Shown piece by piece: positions 25,701-37,637 of a stretch of DNA of 64,000 nt. The stretch spans positions 30,113,683 through 30,177,682 of the forward strand of contig NC_134396.1 of the NCBI RefSeq assembly GCF_035582795.1. Reading direction: 5' to 3'. The notes under the pieces were generated by a model that had not been told where the DNA came from, ran no database searches, and worked only from the letters and a program-made list of their open reading frames with translations. Within the stretch, counting starts at the first letter, position 1. The number at the start of each line of letters is the position of its first letter. The DNA is from Mycteria americana (taxonomy: Eukaryota > Chordata > Aves > Ciconiiformes > Ciconiidae). A program made the translations under genes and the position numbers.

Positions 25701-26704
25701 AAAAAAAAAGTCCTTCATGCATGCCACTCAAAGATCTATGCACTAATTCATTACGTTCTTGCAGGTGCTTTTTTTCACCAGGCATGAACTTGGAGCGTAG
25801 ACCATCAGACCAAGTCAGTGGCATGCTGTGGATCTTTTTTTATGCAGATGTGCACAAATTCTGTATTTACTCCAATGCATGTAATGAAAAACATCTTTCT
25901 TTTAAGTTTTGAGAAAAACAATGGGAAAGTACCTAGGGTTGCATAAGTTGGATTCTTATAGTAAGTAACTCAGTTTGAATATTCTTGTGAACACTGCAAT
26001 ATGTAAGCGAAAAAAATATTCTCCTGAAGTGCCATAAATTACTAAGAAAGGTTTGAAATATTTTGTCCTTTTCCAAAAAATAATGCTGTTCTCACATATA
26101 TAATATTTGAATCCATATGCACTGTATCTTTACTAAGATAATAGAATACCTTTAATAGTGGTAGATCTGTATGGAAAAACCTTTTAATATTACAGTAGCT
26201 TCCATCTTGTAACGTGCCTCTGGCTCCAGGCACTAAGTAACCAAGAATACACAGATTTGGGTTAGTTACAAATTTTCTATGAAGGACCTAAATACAGCTG
26301 AAAAGTGATCTGACTTGTTTAGTCATTTGCTCCAGGGAGGGGTAATTCTGTCCTAGACTGTATGCAAAAGCAGGTAACTTGTCCATGTTTCCCTACTTGG
26401 TAATTTGATGGGAGATGAACATAGGTGACACAATTAAGATCACTCTTGCTCTGCTATCTAATAAGAGAATATCAAGAACAACTAATAACATACCACAAGA
26501 TACTTCAAAAAGCATTTTATACCCTATGCTGTTAAATAGGATTATGGTTTAGTGTTCATTCTAGCTGCAAATACCACTACTTTCTTTTCTTGGGAATTTG
26601 TGTGCACTTTCTACTTAAAAACAGAAAAAAAAAAAACAAGAGGAGAAAACCAGGATTAGATAGACAAGAGGAAAGAGAAGACCCTAGGAATAGATTAACA
26701 TGTG
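22776..26704. other. Intergenic, no gene recognised
   Basis: AT-rich unique sequence with a short GGTA/GATA tract near 24,695-24,716. Open frames are short and resemble nothing known. Confidence 0.5.
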
Positions 26705-27282
26705 TGTCCTGGTTTTGGCTGGGATAGAGTTAATTTTCTTCCTAGTAGCTGGTATAGTGCTGTGTTTTAGATTTTAGTATGAGAATAATATTGATAACAC
26801 ACTCATGTTTTGGCTGTTGCTGAGTGGTGCTTACACCAGTCAAGACCTTTTTCAGCTTCCCATGCTCTGCCAGGTGCACAAGAAAATGGGAAGGGGCACA
26901 GCCAGGATAGTTGATCCACACTGACCAAAGGGCTATTCCATACCATATGACGTCATGCCCAGTATATAAACTGGGAGGAGCTGGCCGGGGGGTAGCGGTC
27001 GCTGCTCGGGGACTGGCTGGGCGTCGGTCGGCGGGTGGTGAGCGGTTGTATCACATTTTTTTCCTCCCTTGGGTTTTGTTCCTCTCTCTCTCTTGTTGTT
27101 TTTCTTCTCATTACAATTCATTATTATTATTACTATTATTTTGTTCCAATTATTAAACTGTTGTTATCTCAACCCACGAGTTTTCTTACTTTTGCTCTTC
27201 CAATTCTCTCCCCCATCCCACCGGGGGGAGTGAGCGAGCGGCTGCGTGGGGCTTAGCTGCCGGCTGGGGCTAAACCACGACA
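26705..27282 (+). mobile_element. Solo LTR of the same endogenous retrovirus family (copy 2)
   Basis: It starts TGTCCTGGTTTTGGCTGGGA and ends AAACCACGACA, with perfect 5-bp target duplications ATGTG at 26700-26704 and 27283-27287. It has an intact core promoter: TGACGTCA at 26948-26955 and TATATAAA at 26963-26970. A pyrimidine- and ATT-rich stretch and an ATTAAA at 27152-27157 follow, consistent with R/U5. No internal proviral sequence is attached. This LTR type is common in bird genomes. It is better preserved than copy 1 and probably younger. Confidence 0.9.
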
Positions 27283-27287
27283 ATGTG

Positions 27288-30200
27288 CTAACAGAAATAC
27301 TTTTAATAAGCCGGAAAAACATAGAAAATAATGTTTTAAAAATTCTTAGTTTGTGCAGAATTGAGAAGAAAGCTTGCTGTACCTAAATCATAGCTACTCC
27401 AACTAACTTTTTATTAGAATGCATTTTCATTAACATTGCTTTAAATATAGGCTGTTCTGCAAAATTTTGTAGGTTTTGAAAGAAAACCAGTAAACTCATA
27501 ATGGAAATATATGAAAGTATGGAAAATACAATACCAGTTTCTCATTAAGATACTTAGTGATCCAGATTCTAGTCACACTAAAGCTCCTTCACATCTTTTT
27601 TAACAGTATGAGGAACCTTTCTGTGTCTAGAGTTTTGCAAATAGGAAAACATATTATTTTGGAAGTGTACATATTTTAATGTACAAATAAGTAAGTTCAG
27701 ACTTCAAGCTACAGTACAGAGCTATTCTGAAATTGATTAAGATTACTATACATGTATTAAACTGTCCATATATGCTTGTAATAAAAAACATCAAAGGAAC
27801 AGCTTCTGCTGGTGTACAACCATATCCAATTATGAACCTATAAAGCTCTTTATCAAATAGTAATCACTCCATCATTTTAAATGTTCTCAGAATAACAAAA
27901 ATGAATGTACAATTAATGGTTTATACCTTTCATGTTTTGGAAGTGCCAAAGAATACTAGATTTATATACAGTTTGAGCTCTCATCATACATACATTAAAA
28001 AGAACACATGAATATCACTGTACTGCAATAAGCACCTTGGAAGTTATATACCCACAGAATGTCCTAGAGCATATGACATCAGTCCATGCTCTCAATTAAA
28101 TCTAGTTACTCTAAGTTACTTGGGCAACACATAAGCAAGGCTGACTACCTTATCAGGCAACTATTTCTGATCTAATTCATATCAGTGTATTTCAGCCAGT
28201 GCTAACCATACATTTATTCTTGCTCTTACTCATTTTATTTGTAAAATAACATTTGCTGTTGGACAATTCAAGGAAAATCTGTTGTTTGTATGTGTTTGGA
28301 TTATCTCAGATTGAAACAAAGTCTTTGCAAGTGTTTGCAATGCTTCATGTATAAACCCATGTAACAGTTAAATGAAGTCTGAAAACATTGTTTTAGCAGA
28401 GAAATATTTTTCTATTTGAGTCCTAAGTTTTCTAGTTAGTAAATAGTAATGTAAAAATATAACAATGCTTTGCACTTTTGATGTGTTTTTGTCCTGATAT
28501 CTCACAATGTTACAGAAAATGTTGTTTATGCAATATTATAATTAGCATAGAGAGATTAAGGAATTTATACAAGCTAGTTTAAAAGCCCAGGGGAAGAAGT
28601 AGAAATACAGTGGCTGTGTGTATTTCTCGTGCCTTTGTGACATGCTCTGCCTACTAGACTTTGCTGTTTCCTGAAAAGATATAAATGAACAGCATGCATC
28701 TGGAACATACCTGCACATTTTACCACCAAATAGAACTGATTTGATCATATACCTAGGCTGTCTCTTAGTTATGTGAGATGTAACAAAATCAGTAAAGAAG
28801 TGGAAAACTGTGGCAAAGATTCAGTGGAAAAGCACAATGAGCAGTTCCTCTTCTGAAAAGAGCAAAGAGAAATACATGAAGCAAAGAGAACACAAACTTC
28901 TAAGGTCATGACTGAAACCACCACCCATGGTAAACTGCAGAGAACTCTATTTATTTACTTCGGAAAGATGAAAGGCCAAGTCATTCCTGAGCCAAGGACA
29001 TAAACCTTGGGTAGGAAGATATCCTACCTCATTCCTCACTCATCTGATGCCAGAAATATGTTACAAGGTCATTCCCCCCAGCTTTTTCAAGCAGGAGATA
29101 CAAAACTTGAACAGAGAGGCCTCTGGGAATGCTGCAGTCTTTTGTGTTCAAATGAAAACACCATTAGCTGAGAAAATAAAAGGGCGAGGCAGCATTCATC
29201 TAGCTGTTTACCTGTGGAGCCCTGAAAGAGAATCACTTCTGCACTCTCCAACAGGATCAAATATTCTATATCTACATACAAACCAGTCTCTGCACTCAGT
29301 GTATTCTCACATCTGACTTCCCACCCTTTTCCCTGTAACGCACTTAGTAAATGAAAAAGGAACTGTGAAAGGAAAAAAAACCTCAAACACATACATACCC
29401 ATTTGCTGTATTTACATATGCTCTGGAACATGGGACCAAATGCCATTATTCTCACTCAGTGACTATTTTTTCCCTTGAGGGAATGGTCTCAGATAAGTGC
29501 TTCCAGGATTAAAATCATAACAGTGGACATATCTTCTAAGTCCACTTAGCTTCTAAGTTCACTTACCCCAAAGGTAAATCGTTAAGTTTTTTTATAGAAG
29601 CCTGAACTGTTTGGATGAGGCAGCTCTACCTTCTGTCCCATATCTCCAACAGTACTTATCTGCTTCCACAGTAACTAGACCTGCTATGAGTATGCAATCG
29701 CTTTTCAGAGGTACTTTCTGAAGGACTCCTTAAGCTGACTGACTAGCTTGGGAAAGGAATGCCCTTGCTGATGCCTTTCTTTTGCTAGCAAAAGCACTTG
29801 TGAAGCCACAAGAAAACTAAACCTGTGCTTTTTTTTTTTAAATGTTAGTTGCCTGGCTTTATTCACTCCACAAGAACATGAACTGTCTTGCCAGCATAAA
29901 AGAGGTAAGAAGAGAACTAAGAACTAGGCACTGGGATGTGATGGAGGCCTCCTCCATTGGCCTGAAGTGTTTGTGGAATCACAACCTGAGTTAACAGGTC
30001 TTAGATTGCATGAAGACATCTGTCTTTGCAGACGTACTAAACCTAGTCTTCATTAGTATGTAGCCAAGATCCTAGCATGAGAACTGCTTAATAGGAACCT
30101 TTCCCCCTTGTATGTATCCTCACAGAGTGGGATGGCTGAGGATATGTGGCTGTCACTGAGGTTAGGTAATGGGGGTAACAGGGAAGAAGTGGTTAGAGGA

Positions 30201-33200
30201 GGGGTAGAGTCAGAGGACAGAAAAGTAGTGAGAAAGCTACAGTCAAGTAGCAGAGGCCTGTGATTAACTCTCTGGGAGAAACACCCCCACCCCCAGTGAG
30301 GAGTAGCTGATGCCATGCAGCTTCCAGACGCCTGGGTTCATACTTGAAGACCCTCACAATAGCTCTAGTCCCCAGCCACCTCCCCACTCCCATCTCAGAA
30401 AGCATTTTGCACTTCCTTAGTGTAAGAATTGTTGCTCCTCTAATTCCTAAATGAACACAGCAATATAATGATAATGTTTATGTTTACTTGCCTCCATTTC
30501 CTTTTCCATTTTGTTCCATTTTCTAGGACCATGCCCATTTCCAACAGTATCTGTGAGACTTAACAAGGAACATACTTTTAATATTGACAAAACTTTCTGC
30601 ATCTACCTTTTATCTTTCTGTTAAGGATAAATAAAATAACAAATGAATTTTGCTCAGTGTTATGCACTTCCAATCAGCCCTCACAGGACCAATGAAAGGC
30701 TAGTTGGGTAGGCTCTATTTTTAAAAATAAATGAGCTAAATGTTGGAGTTAATCATAGATGTTGAAGTCAAGAAAAATCATTAGCTCATATTGCCTTCTT
30801 TAGACACTACACAGGAGTAAAGAATGCTTCCCAGAAAAGCAGCCAGAAATTAATTATCTACCATTTTTCAGTGGGTTCTATCAGTTATTATTACATGGTG
30901 AGGAACTATGTCTTATTTCACATCTGAGTTTGCATGGCATTATATTCCAGCCATTATTTCTTGTTGCTTTTCTCTAAATTAAAAGGTCCTATTTACTCTT
31001 TGTGAAGGTACTTACTTATTCTAATCAAGTAAATCCAGATCTTTTGATAAACTGAGCAAGTTATGATCTTTTAGTCTCTTTGTAAGACATCTCCTCCAGT
31101 TATTTTCAATATATGCAGCTGAAATCATAGCATCTCTAAACTAAACTATATATCTATTTTCTCTAACACTGCCCTTTTCAGTATAAAATACTAATAGATA
31201 TCTTGGCAACAGATTATACCCCAAGGACTGATAACTATTTCTGCTGCAGACTATCAACTTCTTCTGTTTAGCATGAATAGCTAGGATATTCTCCTTACCT
31301 TGACTGTTATTTTATGTATCTGTTACACACATTATATAATGAAAGAGAAACCAAATCAAGTTCACAGTCACTTTGCTGTCATCATTGTATTGCAAAGGTC
31401 TAAATGGAACAAAAATAGTTATCCATGATGACTATTATGACAAAAACAGTGAAGACTTAAGATAATGATAATTTCAGGGTCTATGGTACTGAACTGGCTA
31501 CAAGAAATGAGTTTTCTTGCAAAGGAAATTAGAAATGAGGTTATGTTACTAAACACAGCCAGTAAGACCTAGGTAAGTACCTACAGGTCATAAGTCAGGT
31601 TAGATAGGCGAGGGACAGAGTGAGTCAGCATAAACTGACCCAGACTTTAAAACAAAATTTATGCTCAGAGATATTCCTATTAGGATAGGATCAATTATCT
31701 CCAGAATTACAGGTAGATCAAAAATCACATAAATCACAAATCTGAGCGCACTTACAAAACGACTGTCTTTTGTGCGTTTTCACTCGTGCGGGCTGACCGG
31801 TCAGGTTTGACATGCAGCAGCATACAGAACATTCAGTTGAGTAGAGAGAAGTGGCTGTTGTGTAACAACAAACCCAGGACCTGCTAAAAAAAAACAAAGC
31901 AAAAGTTAACAGCGAAGACCAGACAACAGAGAGTCCTAGCAGAAACAGACATTGGAAGAATCTTCTGCTTATTTAAAACCCCATTTTCTATGGGTTGCCA
32001 AAACCAAGAGGTACCATGCTCAATCCTTTTTAGCAGGAGTAACCTCTCTTTTTCAGCTTCTGAAGACATAAGAAGATATAAGAAATAATACACGAGGGAA
32101 TCATAAGCATTTTGAAAACAATTCTAAGACCCATTATCTTCTAAGCTGGAGACAGAAAGACTGTAACTGAAAGCTTTCAAAGGGAAAGGGAACATAATGT
32201 TTCCAGAAAAATAAACAGAGAAAGCCTTAGGAAGATAAATATTTCAAAAAATCCTGCCATGTTTTATGCAGAGAAGATCGAGATAACTTGATTTTTTAAA
32301 TTAATAATTTCAAAGTATTCCTGAATTTAAGCCAGTATTTTAAGCAGCATATGTTAATTCATTAAAGAAGACTGTATAAAGAAAGGGATCCTTCTGCTGC
32401 CCTGCTGGTATTTATGAAAAGCTTTCCAGCAAGAAAAGCCTGTCTTAACTTGGGTTTTGATCTCATAACACAGTGACAACTAGAGAAAACTTACAAAACT
32501 GGATTGAAATTCTGACACTTTCAGACAAAATGGTGGTTTTCAGATAGATGGGTTTGCTGAAATAGAGTTGTCAATTAGAGTTACATTTTTAATTAAAGTG
32601 AATCAGATATATGTTTTAAGCTGAAGCCATATATGACAATGACTGTATGTTTATTCTGTCTCTGACTGTCACTGATTAAATGATTAAAGCCAGAAAAGAG
32701 CTTGTGAATCTTCAGTTTCCACCTCATATCATACATCTAAGGGAATAAATTGTGAAATCATAGCCAGCTGTACAATAAGATGAAACACTTGGACTCAGAG
32801 CTTTCTGTCTTATACAGGTATTCAGAAATAGACAATGTTCAGGATCTTCCACATACTACAAGCATTACTTCAGGCAATTTTTAACAGATCGCGACTAGCA
32901 GAACTCCTTGGGACAGCAGGCAACCATCCCTTTGTTCATTTTCATTATCCACTTTCTGGACAAAACTCCTACTCTGTATGCCCATTGCAAAAGCCAGAGG
33001 AGATGAAGTGGTATCTGATGTCATGCCCATAACCTACATGACTGTGGAGGAAACTACAGGATTAAGGAATGAAATCTTCCAGCAGTTATGAAGAAATTAT
33101 CAAGTGCTCAGTCAAGAATCTGTAAAGGGAAGGTATTTTTATTCCCAAGGACTCAAAGTAAGCTTATCACAGACTCAATCTGCATAAATCCTCACCTATG

Positions 33201-33950
33201 CATGTCAGAGGCACCCAAAGTAAACAAATTATTTGCTCCAATGAGGCTAAAGGATCAGGCCTTCCTGGAGCTGTAGATTTGACAATTGGTGACAAATGAA
33301 AGTCAAGACAATTCTTCAAAACTATCTGAACCTACCTTGAGCAGGGCTGTTTGATGCTACTCAGATGGAAATTAAATGGAAAGATTTGCTATAATGTAAA
33401 ATTCTTAAATTATAGGTTTTCAGCATCAGTCACAAGCTGCCTAGCACATGCATGCTATGGAGTATTATTTTTCAACAAAAAAAACATTGATGCTTAGATT
33501 ATCTGCTCCTGTTAAAAGATAATAAGGGCAGGATGGATCAAGAAACTCATGATGTTCCAGAAAGAACTATTATTTCAGGTGCAAGGATCAGAGCTAACCT
33601 CTCTGGGCCAGAGAGCTACAAAAAGACATAAATTAGCTTCTTTTCTCTTGGCTTCGTTCTCTCCTTTGGGTAGGTGGAATTTAATGATGGCATGAGCAAT
33701 ATAGTGACTCACTGCTACCAAAAGGATGGTCATCCCACTTTTTGTGACAGTTCTGGTGCTCAGTGACTTTTTAGGGTACCTTACTCAACTCACAAATTCA
33801 GAAAAAAATGAATCCATGAGAACACCCCTTCAGTTTCCTAGTGAATTCGGTTAGTGAATTGAACTGAGTTAGTGGAATGTCTGGTGGTTGTCAGAACTGC
33901 TGTGAGGTGATGGAAATGAGCAGCAAGAAGGGAAGACAAAGTCCTTATTT
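27288..33950. other. Intergenic, no gene recognised
   Basis: AT-rich sequence without recognised repeats. A small CpG-bearing spot at about 31,745-31,815 includes the palindrome TGACCGGTCA (31794-31803) and stands out from its surroundings, but no gene or element could be assigned to it. Confidence 0.5.
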
Positions 33951-34027
33951 AGAACAGAATAGAATAGAATAGCATAGAATAGCATAGAATAGCATAGAAT
34001 AGAATAGAATAGAATAGAATAGAATAT
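33951..34027. repeat. AGAAT pentamer simple repeat
   Basis: About 75 bp of AGAAT units, some as AGCAT, directly next to the low-coordinate end of a minus-strand CR1 piece. The motif resembles an expanded CR1 3' tail, and a similar tract lies at 35385-35437 next to another CR1 3' end. Confidence 0.85.
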
Positions 34028-34520
34028 TTCTTATTTAGAATACAATATAATTGATGCTCCCCAGGATGCGGTTTGCCCTCCTGGCTGCCAGGGCACGCTG
34101 CTGACTCACACTGAGCCTGCTGTCAGCCAGCACCCCCACACCCCTTCCTGCAGGGCTGCTCTCCAGCCACTCCTCTCCCAGTCTACACTTGTGTCTGGTG
34201 TTCCTCCATCCCATGTGCAGATTGCCCAATGCTCCAATCTATCTAGATCCCTCAGCAAGTCCTCTTGTTGCTCGAGAGAGTCAACAGCACCTCCCAGTTA
34301 TTATCAGCAAACTTACTAATGGTGCATCCAAACCCTGCCTACAGATCATGGATAAAAGTGTTGAAGAGAACTGGTCTTAGAACTGAGGCCTGAGGAACAC
34401 CACTGGTGACTGGCCACAAGCCAGATGTAGCCCCACTCACTACAACCTCTTGAGCCCCGCCATTCAGCCAGTTCTTCACCCAGCGCACTGTGCACCTGCT
34501 CATCTCACAGTTGGACTACT
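34028..34520 (-). mobile_element. CR1 LINE middle fragment
   Basis: On the minus strand this reads as part of CR1 ORF2: [13 protein letters not shown] residues near 34,450-34,500, then about 34,230-34,035 LGEEWLESSPA, LGV, ALAARRANRILG. Several frameshifts and stops are present. Its high-coordinate 75 bp (about 34,443-34,518) are almost identical to 35,822-35,897. The 3' continuation ([12 protein letters not shown]) is missing; the piece ends in the AGAAT repeat. Confidence 0.85.
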
Positions 34521-34799
34521 TCACGCCAGTCACCAAGGCCTCAGCCGCTGTGTCTTCCCAGGGCCCTGTCGGGTCACTCTGGCCGTGGCAGATGTCTCCA
34601 GGCACATATGGCAAGGGCATTCACTGGATAACACCTTGTGCCTCCCTTGGAGGCTGCAGGACAAAGTCCTGCAGGCCCTCCCCACACTCCAGCACTGCTG
34701 GCCAGCCCTCTGGGCGCCCCTGCTTCCTCCAACGGGGTGTCAAAGGCAGCATTTGGCTCGCTCTGGCGGGTTTTCTATCTTTCTCCCCTAGCCAGAGGG

Positions 34800-35250
34800 C
34801 ACAAGGGTGATCCCCCTCTGCTCAGCACCCATCAGGCCTCATCTGGGCACTACGTCCCATTTGGGGTCCTGGACAGGAGGGAGGTCGACAAACCAGAGGG
34901 GCTCAGGGGAGGAAAGGACGGTCTGTGGGGCTGGTTCACCATGGAGCAGAGAAAGCATTGGGGCACCTCACAGCACACCCCGGTGCCTGTGGGGAAGGCA
35001 TCAAGGGGATGGGGACAGGCTCTTCCCAGCACTGACTGGTGGGAGGGTGAGAGACAGTGGCATCTCCTGAAATGAGAGAGCTTCAGGATGGAGATAAGGA
35101 ATCAAAACCAACTCTGCTGTGAGGATCATTAAGCACTGGAGTAGGTTGCCCAGAGAGGAGGTGGGATCTCTGAGCCTGGAGGTCTTCAAGACCTGAGTGG
35201 CCACAACGTTGAGCACAACTCTCACAAGCCCATGAAGGGACGCTCACTGC
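34800..35250 (+). mobile_element. Degenerate CR1 LINE in opposite orientation
   Basis: On the plus strand the order CACCCATCAGGCCTCATCTG, then ACAGGAGGGAGGTCGACAAA, then GTAGGTTGCCCAGAGAGGAG and a TTCAAGACCTGA-like stretch follows that of a CR1 3' region. Similarity is patchy, with many indels, so it is an old copy. It lies between two minus-strand CR1 pieces. The 34,520-34,800 stretch before it is GC-rich and not assigned. Confidence 0.65.
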
Positions 35251-35384
35251 AGTCCTGGAAGAGAAAGCATTGCCAGTGGGAAATGTAGCAAAGGTTTCCA
35301 GAGGTGCAACAGCTTCCATAAGCTGCAATGTCAGAAGACCACTTGCTGGTTTCCTTCGGTTCTGCAGCTTTCTCAAACATTGTT

Positions 35385-35437
35385 TTAGAATAGAAGACAA
35401 TAGAAAAGAATACAATAGAATAGAATGCAATAGAATA
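35385..35437. repeat. AATAG pentamer simple repeat at a CR1 3' end
   Basis: Imperfect AATAG/AATGC pentamers lie directly beyond the 3' end of the minus-strand CR1 that follows at higher coordinates. They probably arose by expansion of the short CR1 tail repeat. Confidence 0.75.
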
Positions 35438-35815
35438 GTTCAGTTGGAAGGGACCTACAACAATCACCTAGTCTGACTGCCTGACCACTCCAGGGTTGAC
35501 CAAAAGTTAAAGCCTGTTATTGAGCGCATTGTCCAAATGCCTCTTAAACACTGACAGGCATGGGACATTGTCCACCTCTCTAGGGAGCCCATTCCAGTGT
35601 TTGACCACCCTCTTGCAAAAGAAATGGTTCCTCATGTCCGGTTTAAACCTCCTGTGGCGCAGCTTTGAGCCATTCCCACACGTCCTGTTGCTGGATGCCA
35701 GGGAGAAGAGATCAGCACCTCCCTCTCCACTTCCCCTCCTCAGGAAGCTGTAGAGAGCAATGAGGTCACCCCTCAGCCTCCTTTTCTCCAAACTAGACAT
35801 ACCCAGAGTCCTCTT
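35437..35815 (-). mobile_element. CR1 LINE 3' end fragment
   Basis: Minus-strand translation gives [20 protein letters not shown] and [10 protein letters not shown], the last part of CR1 ORF2, followed toward low coordinates by the 3' UTR (reverse of AGTTGGAAGGGACCTACAAC). It is joined in frame to an upstream CR1 piece at about 35,815 with the intervening part of ORF2 missing, so the combined frame is an internally deleted ORF2. Confidence 0.92.
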
Positions 35816-36665
35816 GATTACAAACTCTTGAGCCCTGCCATTCAGCCAGTTCTTCACCCAGCGCACTGTGCACCTGCTCATCTCACAGTTGGAATACTTG
35901 TCCAGAAGGATGCTGTGAGGGACAGTATCAAAAGCCTTACTAAAATCCAAAAAAGCTGCATCCACCACCTTCCCTTCACCCACTGGGCAGGTGACCTTGT
36001 TGTAGAAGGGTAGCAGATCAGTTAGACAGGGCTTTCCCTTTGCAAACCCATGTTGACTGTGCCTGATGGTTGCGTTGTCCTGGAGATGCCTTTCAGTAGC
36101 ACCCAGTAGGATCTCCTCCATAATTTTTCCAGGTACTAAGGTTAGACTAACAGGTCTGTAGTTTCCTGGGTCTTCCCTTGTACCCTTCTGGTGAATTGGA
36201 ATAATGTTGGCTAGCTTCCGGTCAGCAGGGACTTGCCCAGACTCCCAAGACCTTTGGTGGATGATTGAGAGTGGTCCTGCTGTAACATCCACTACCTCCA
36301 CCAGTACTCTGCGATGAATCCCACCAGGCCCCATGGACTTATGAACATTCAACAGATACAATTCGCCCTTACAATTTCTGGGTCTGCAAATGGTTAAGTC
36401 ACTGTTCCCACAGTTGTGGTCCCTAACTCTGAGGATCAGGCAGCCCAAGGTCTATCATTAGGATTAAAGACTGAGGCGAAAAAAGCACTGAATGCCTCTG
36501 CTTTTTCCACATCCCTATTTGCCAGGTAACCATCAAGTATCAGCCCAATGTTTTCCTTAGACCTCCTCTTGCTATCAACATACTTAAAAAATCCTTCCTT
36601 GTCTGACACAACACTCGCCAGTTTCGACTCGAGTTGAGCTTTGGCCTTGTCTGCCATTGGGACCT
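35816..36665 (-). mobile_element. CR1 LINE 5' reverse transcriptase fragment
   Basis: On the minus strand this encodes the start of the reverse transcriptase domain of CR1 ORF2: KGFFKYVDSKRR-type linker residues near 36,600, [56 protein letters not shown] and [13 protein letters not shown]. One frameshift occurs near 36,445. The catalytic YADD-type motif is not present because the frame jumps at about 35,815 to the C-terminal piece. The high-coordinate end near 36,665 abuts non-CR1 sequence. Confidence 0.92.
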
Positions 36666-37071
36666 GGGTCTGTCTTTGGGGCCCGGCAGCAGCTCTTGGT
36701 GCCAAACCCAGCAGCCACCTTCTGTCCCTCTCCTCATCTTGCGTGGCTGGTTTGGCTGCAGAAGGGGTCACGGAGCGGTGTGTGAGAGGAGGGCAAGGGG
36801 CCCTGGGGAGCATGGAGAAGATGCACTGCCTTTTCTGCACAGTTGACTGGCAGCAGAGAGGAGCTGTGCTGGGGGAAGTCCTGCAGAGAGCATGCGAGGG
36901 GGAGCGGTGGTGGCGAGGGGCTCTGGGGAACTGATGGTGCCCATCTGCCACAGAGGGGTCCTTTCCAAGTGGAGGGGAAAAAATGCCAGTGCCAAGGCTG
37001 GATCTGGAGGAGCAGGAAGAAAGCCTGTGCTCGACAGCAGCAGCACATCCATTTTTCTTGGCTCGTGACCC
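36666..37071. other. GC-rich sequence between CR1 and the minisatellite, unassigned
   Basis: GC-rich with long open frames on both strands (for example 36,768-37,190 minus). None resembles a protein I know. It may be the 3' flank carried with the TOPORS-like copy, because it lies on the downstream side of that frame, but this is not shown. Confidence 0.35.
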
Positions 37072-37430
37072 GTAGCACTTGAATGAGGGGAAAGAGGGCC
37101 CAGCAAGACCAGACAACCCCACGCAATGGCGCTCCGATCAGCGCAAAGAGGCCCTTCAGGTCCACCGGGCCGGGCCCCATGGCACTGCAATCAGCGGAAA
37201 GGGCCCCTGCAAGAGCACAGGGCCAGGCGCCATGGCACCTTGCTCAAGGGAAAGCGGCCCTGCAAGAGCAGAGGGCCAAGACGCGTGGCGCTGCGCTATG
37301 GGGAGAGACGTGCTCCGAAAGCACAGGTCCAGCCCTGTGACAGTCAAAGCAGGGCAACGAGGCTGTGCGAGACCAGAGGGAGGAAGCCCCATGGTGCTCT
37401 GCTACGGGCAATGAGAGGAAAAGGTGGGCA
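37072..37430. repeat. 53-bp minisatellite, about 6.5 copies
   Basis: Units begin at 37126, 37179, 37232, 37285, 37338 and 37391, exactly 53 bp apart, with a more diverged unit before them from about 37072 and a partial one at the end. A typical unit starts ATGGCACTGCAATCAGCGGA and continues with a GGCCCCTGCAAGAGCA-like part and GGGCCAGG. Because 53 is not a multiple of three, each unit changes frame, so the several open frames across it are not protein repeats. It lies about 200 bp downstream of the TOPORS-like stop codon. Confidence 0.92.
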
Positions 37431-37522
37431 TAGCCCCAGGAAAAGGGGGAGAAAGCAGCACGGGTGGGGATAGCAACACCACCTGTTAGTAACACTGAGA
37501 CTTTTTCTGCAGTTTTCAGGCC

Positions 37523-37528
37523 TTTATT
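37523..37528 (-). terminator. Poly(A) signal AATAAA downstream of the TOPORS-like frame
   Basis: AATAAA on the minus strand lies about 110 bp past the TOPORS-like stop codon, where a native 3' end would be expected. It is before the minisatellite in transcription order. Confidence 0.45.
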
Positions 37529-37637
37529 TTCTTTTACTGCCTGAGAATTAGACTTAGAAGGCCAGGAGCACTTGCGGGCCGGTGCATGCCCCAGCTGCTG
37601 GCCCAGCCTGGCTGTCGGCAGCACCTGGGGCGTTCTT

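Noticed and set aside
17284..27282. A single provirus bounded by the two homologous LTRs
   Set aside because: They are 9 kb apart but each has its own target duplication, they differ in sequence, and no retroviral gag, pol or env is found between them. They are separate solo LTRs.
33951..34027. CRISPR-like array in the AGAAT tract
   Set aside because: It is a continuous pentamer microsatellite without spacers, in a vertebrate genome.
35507..36448. 313-codon minus-strand frame as a host gene
   Set aside because: It is CR1 reverse transcriptase joined in frame to the CR1 C-terminal end with the catalytic part deleted.
36734..37473. Open frames on both strands through 36.7-37.5 kb, some looking like repeat proteins
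   Set aside because: The 53-bp unit shifts frame at each repeat, so no frame codes the same peptide twice. The frames are a product of GC-rich tandem DNA.
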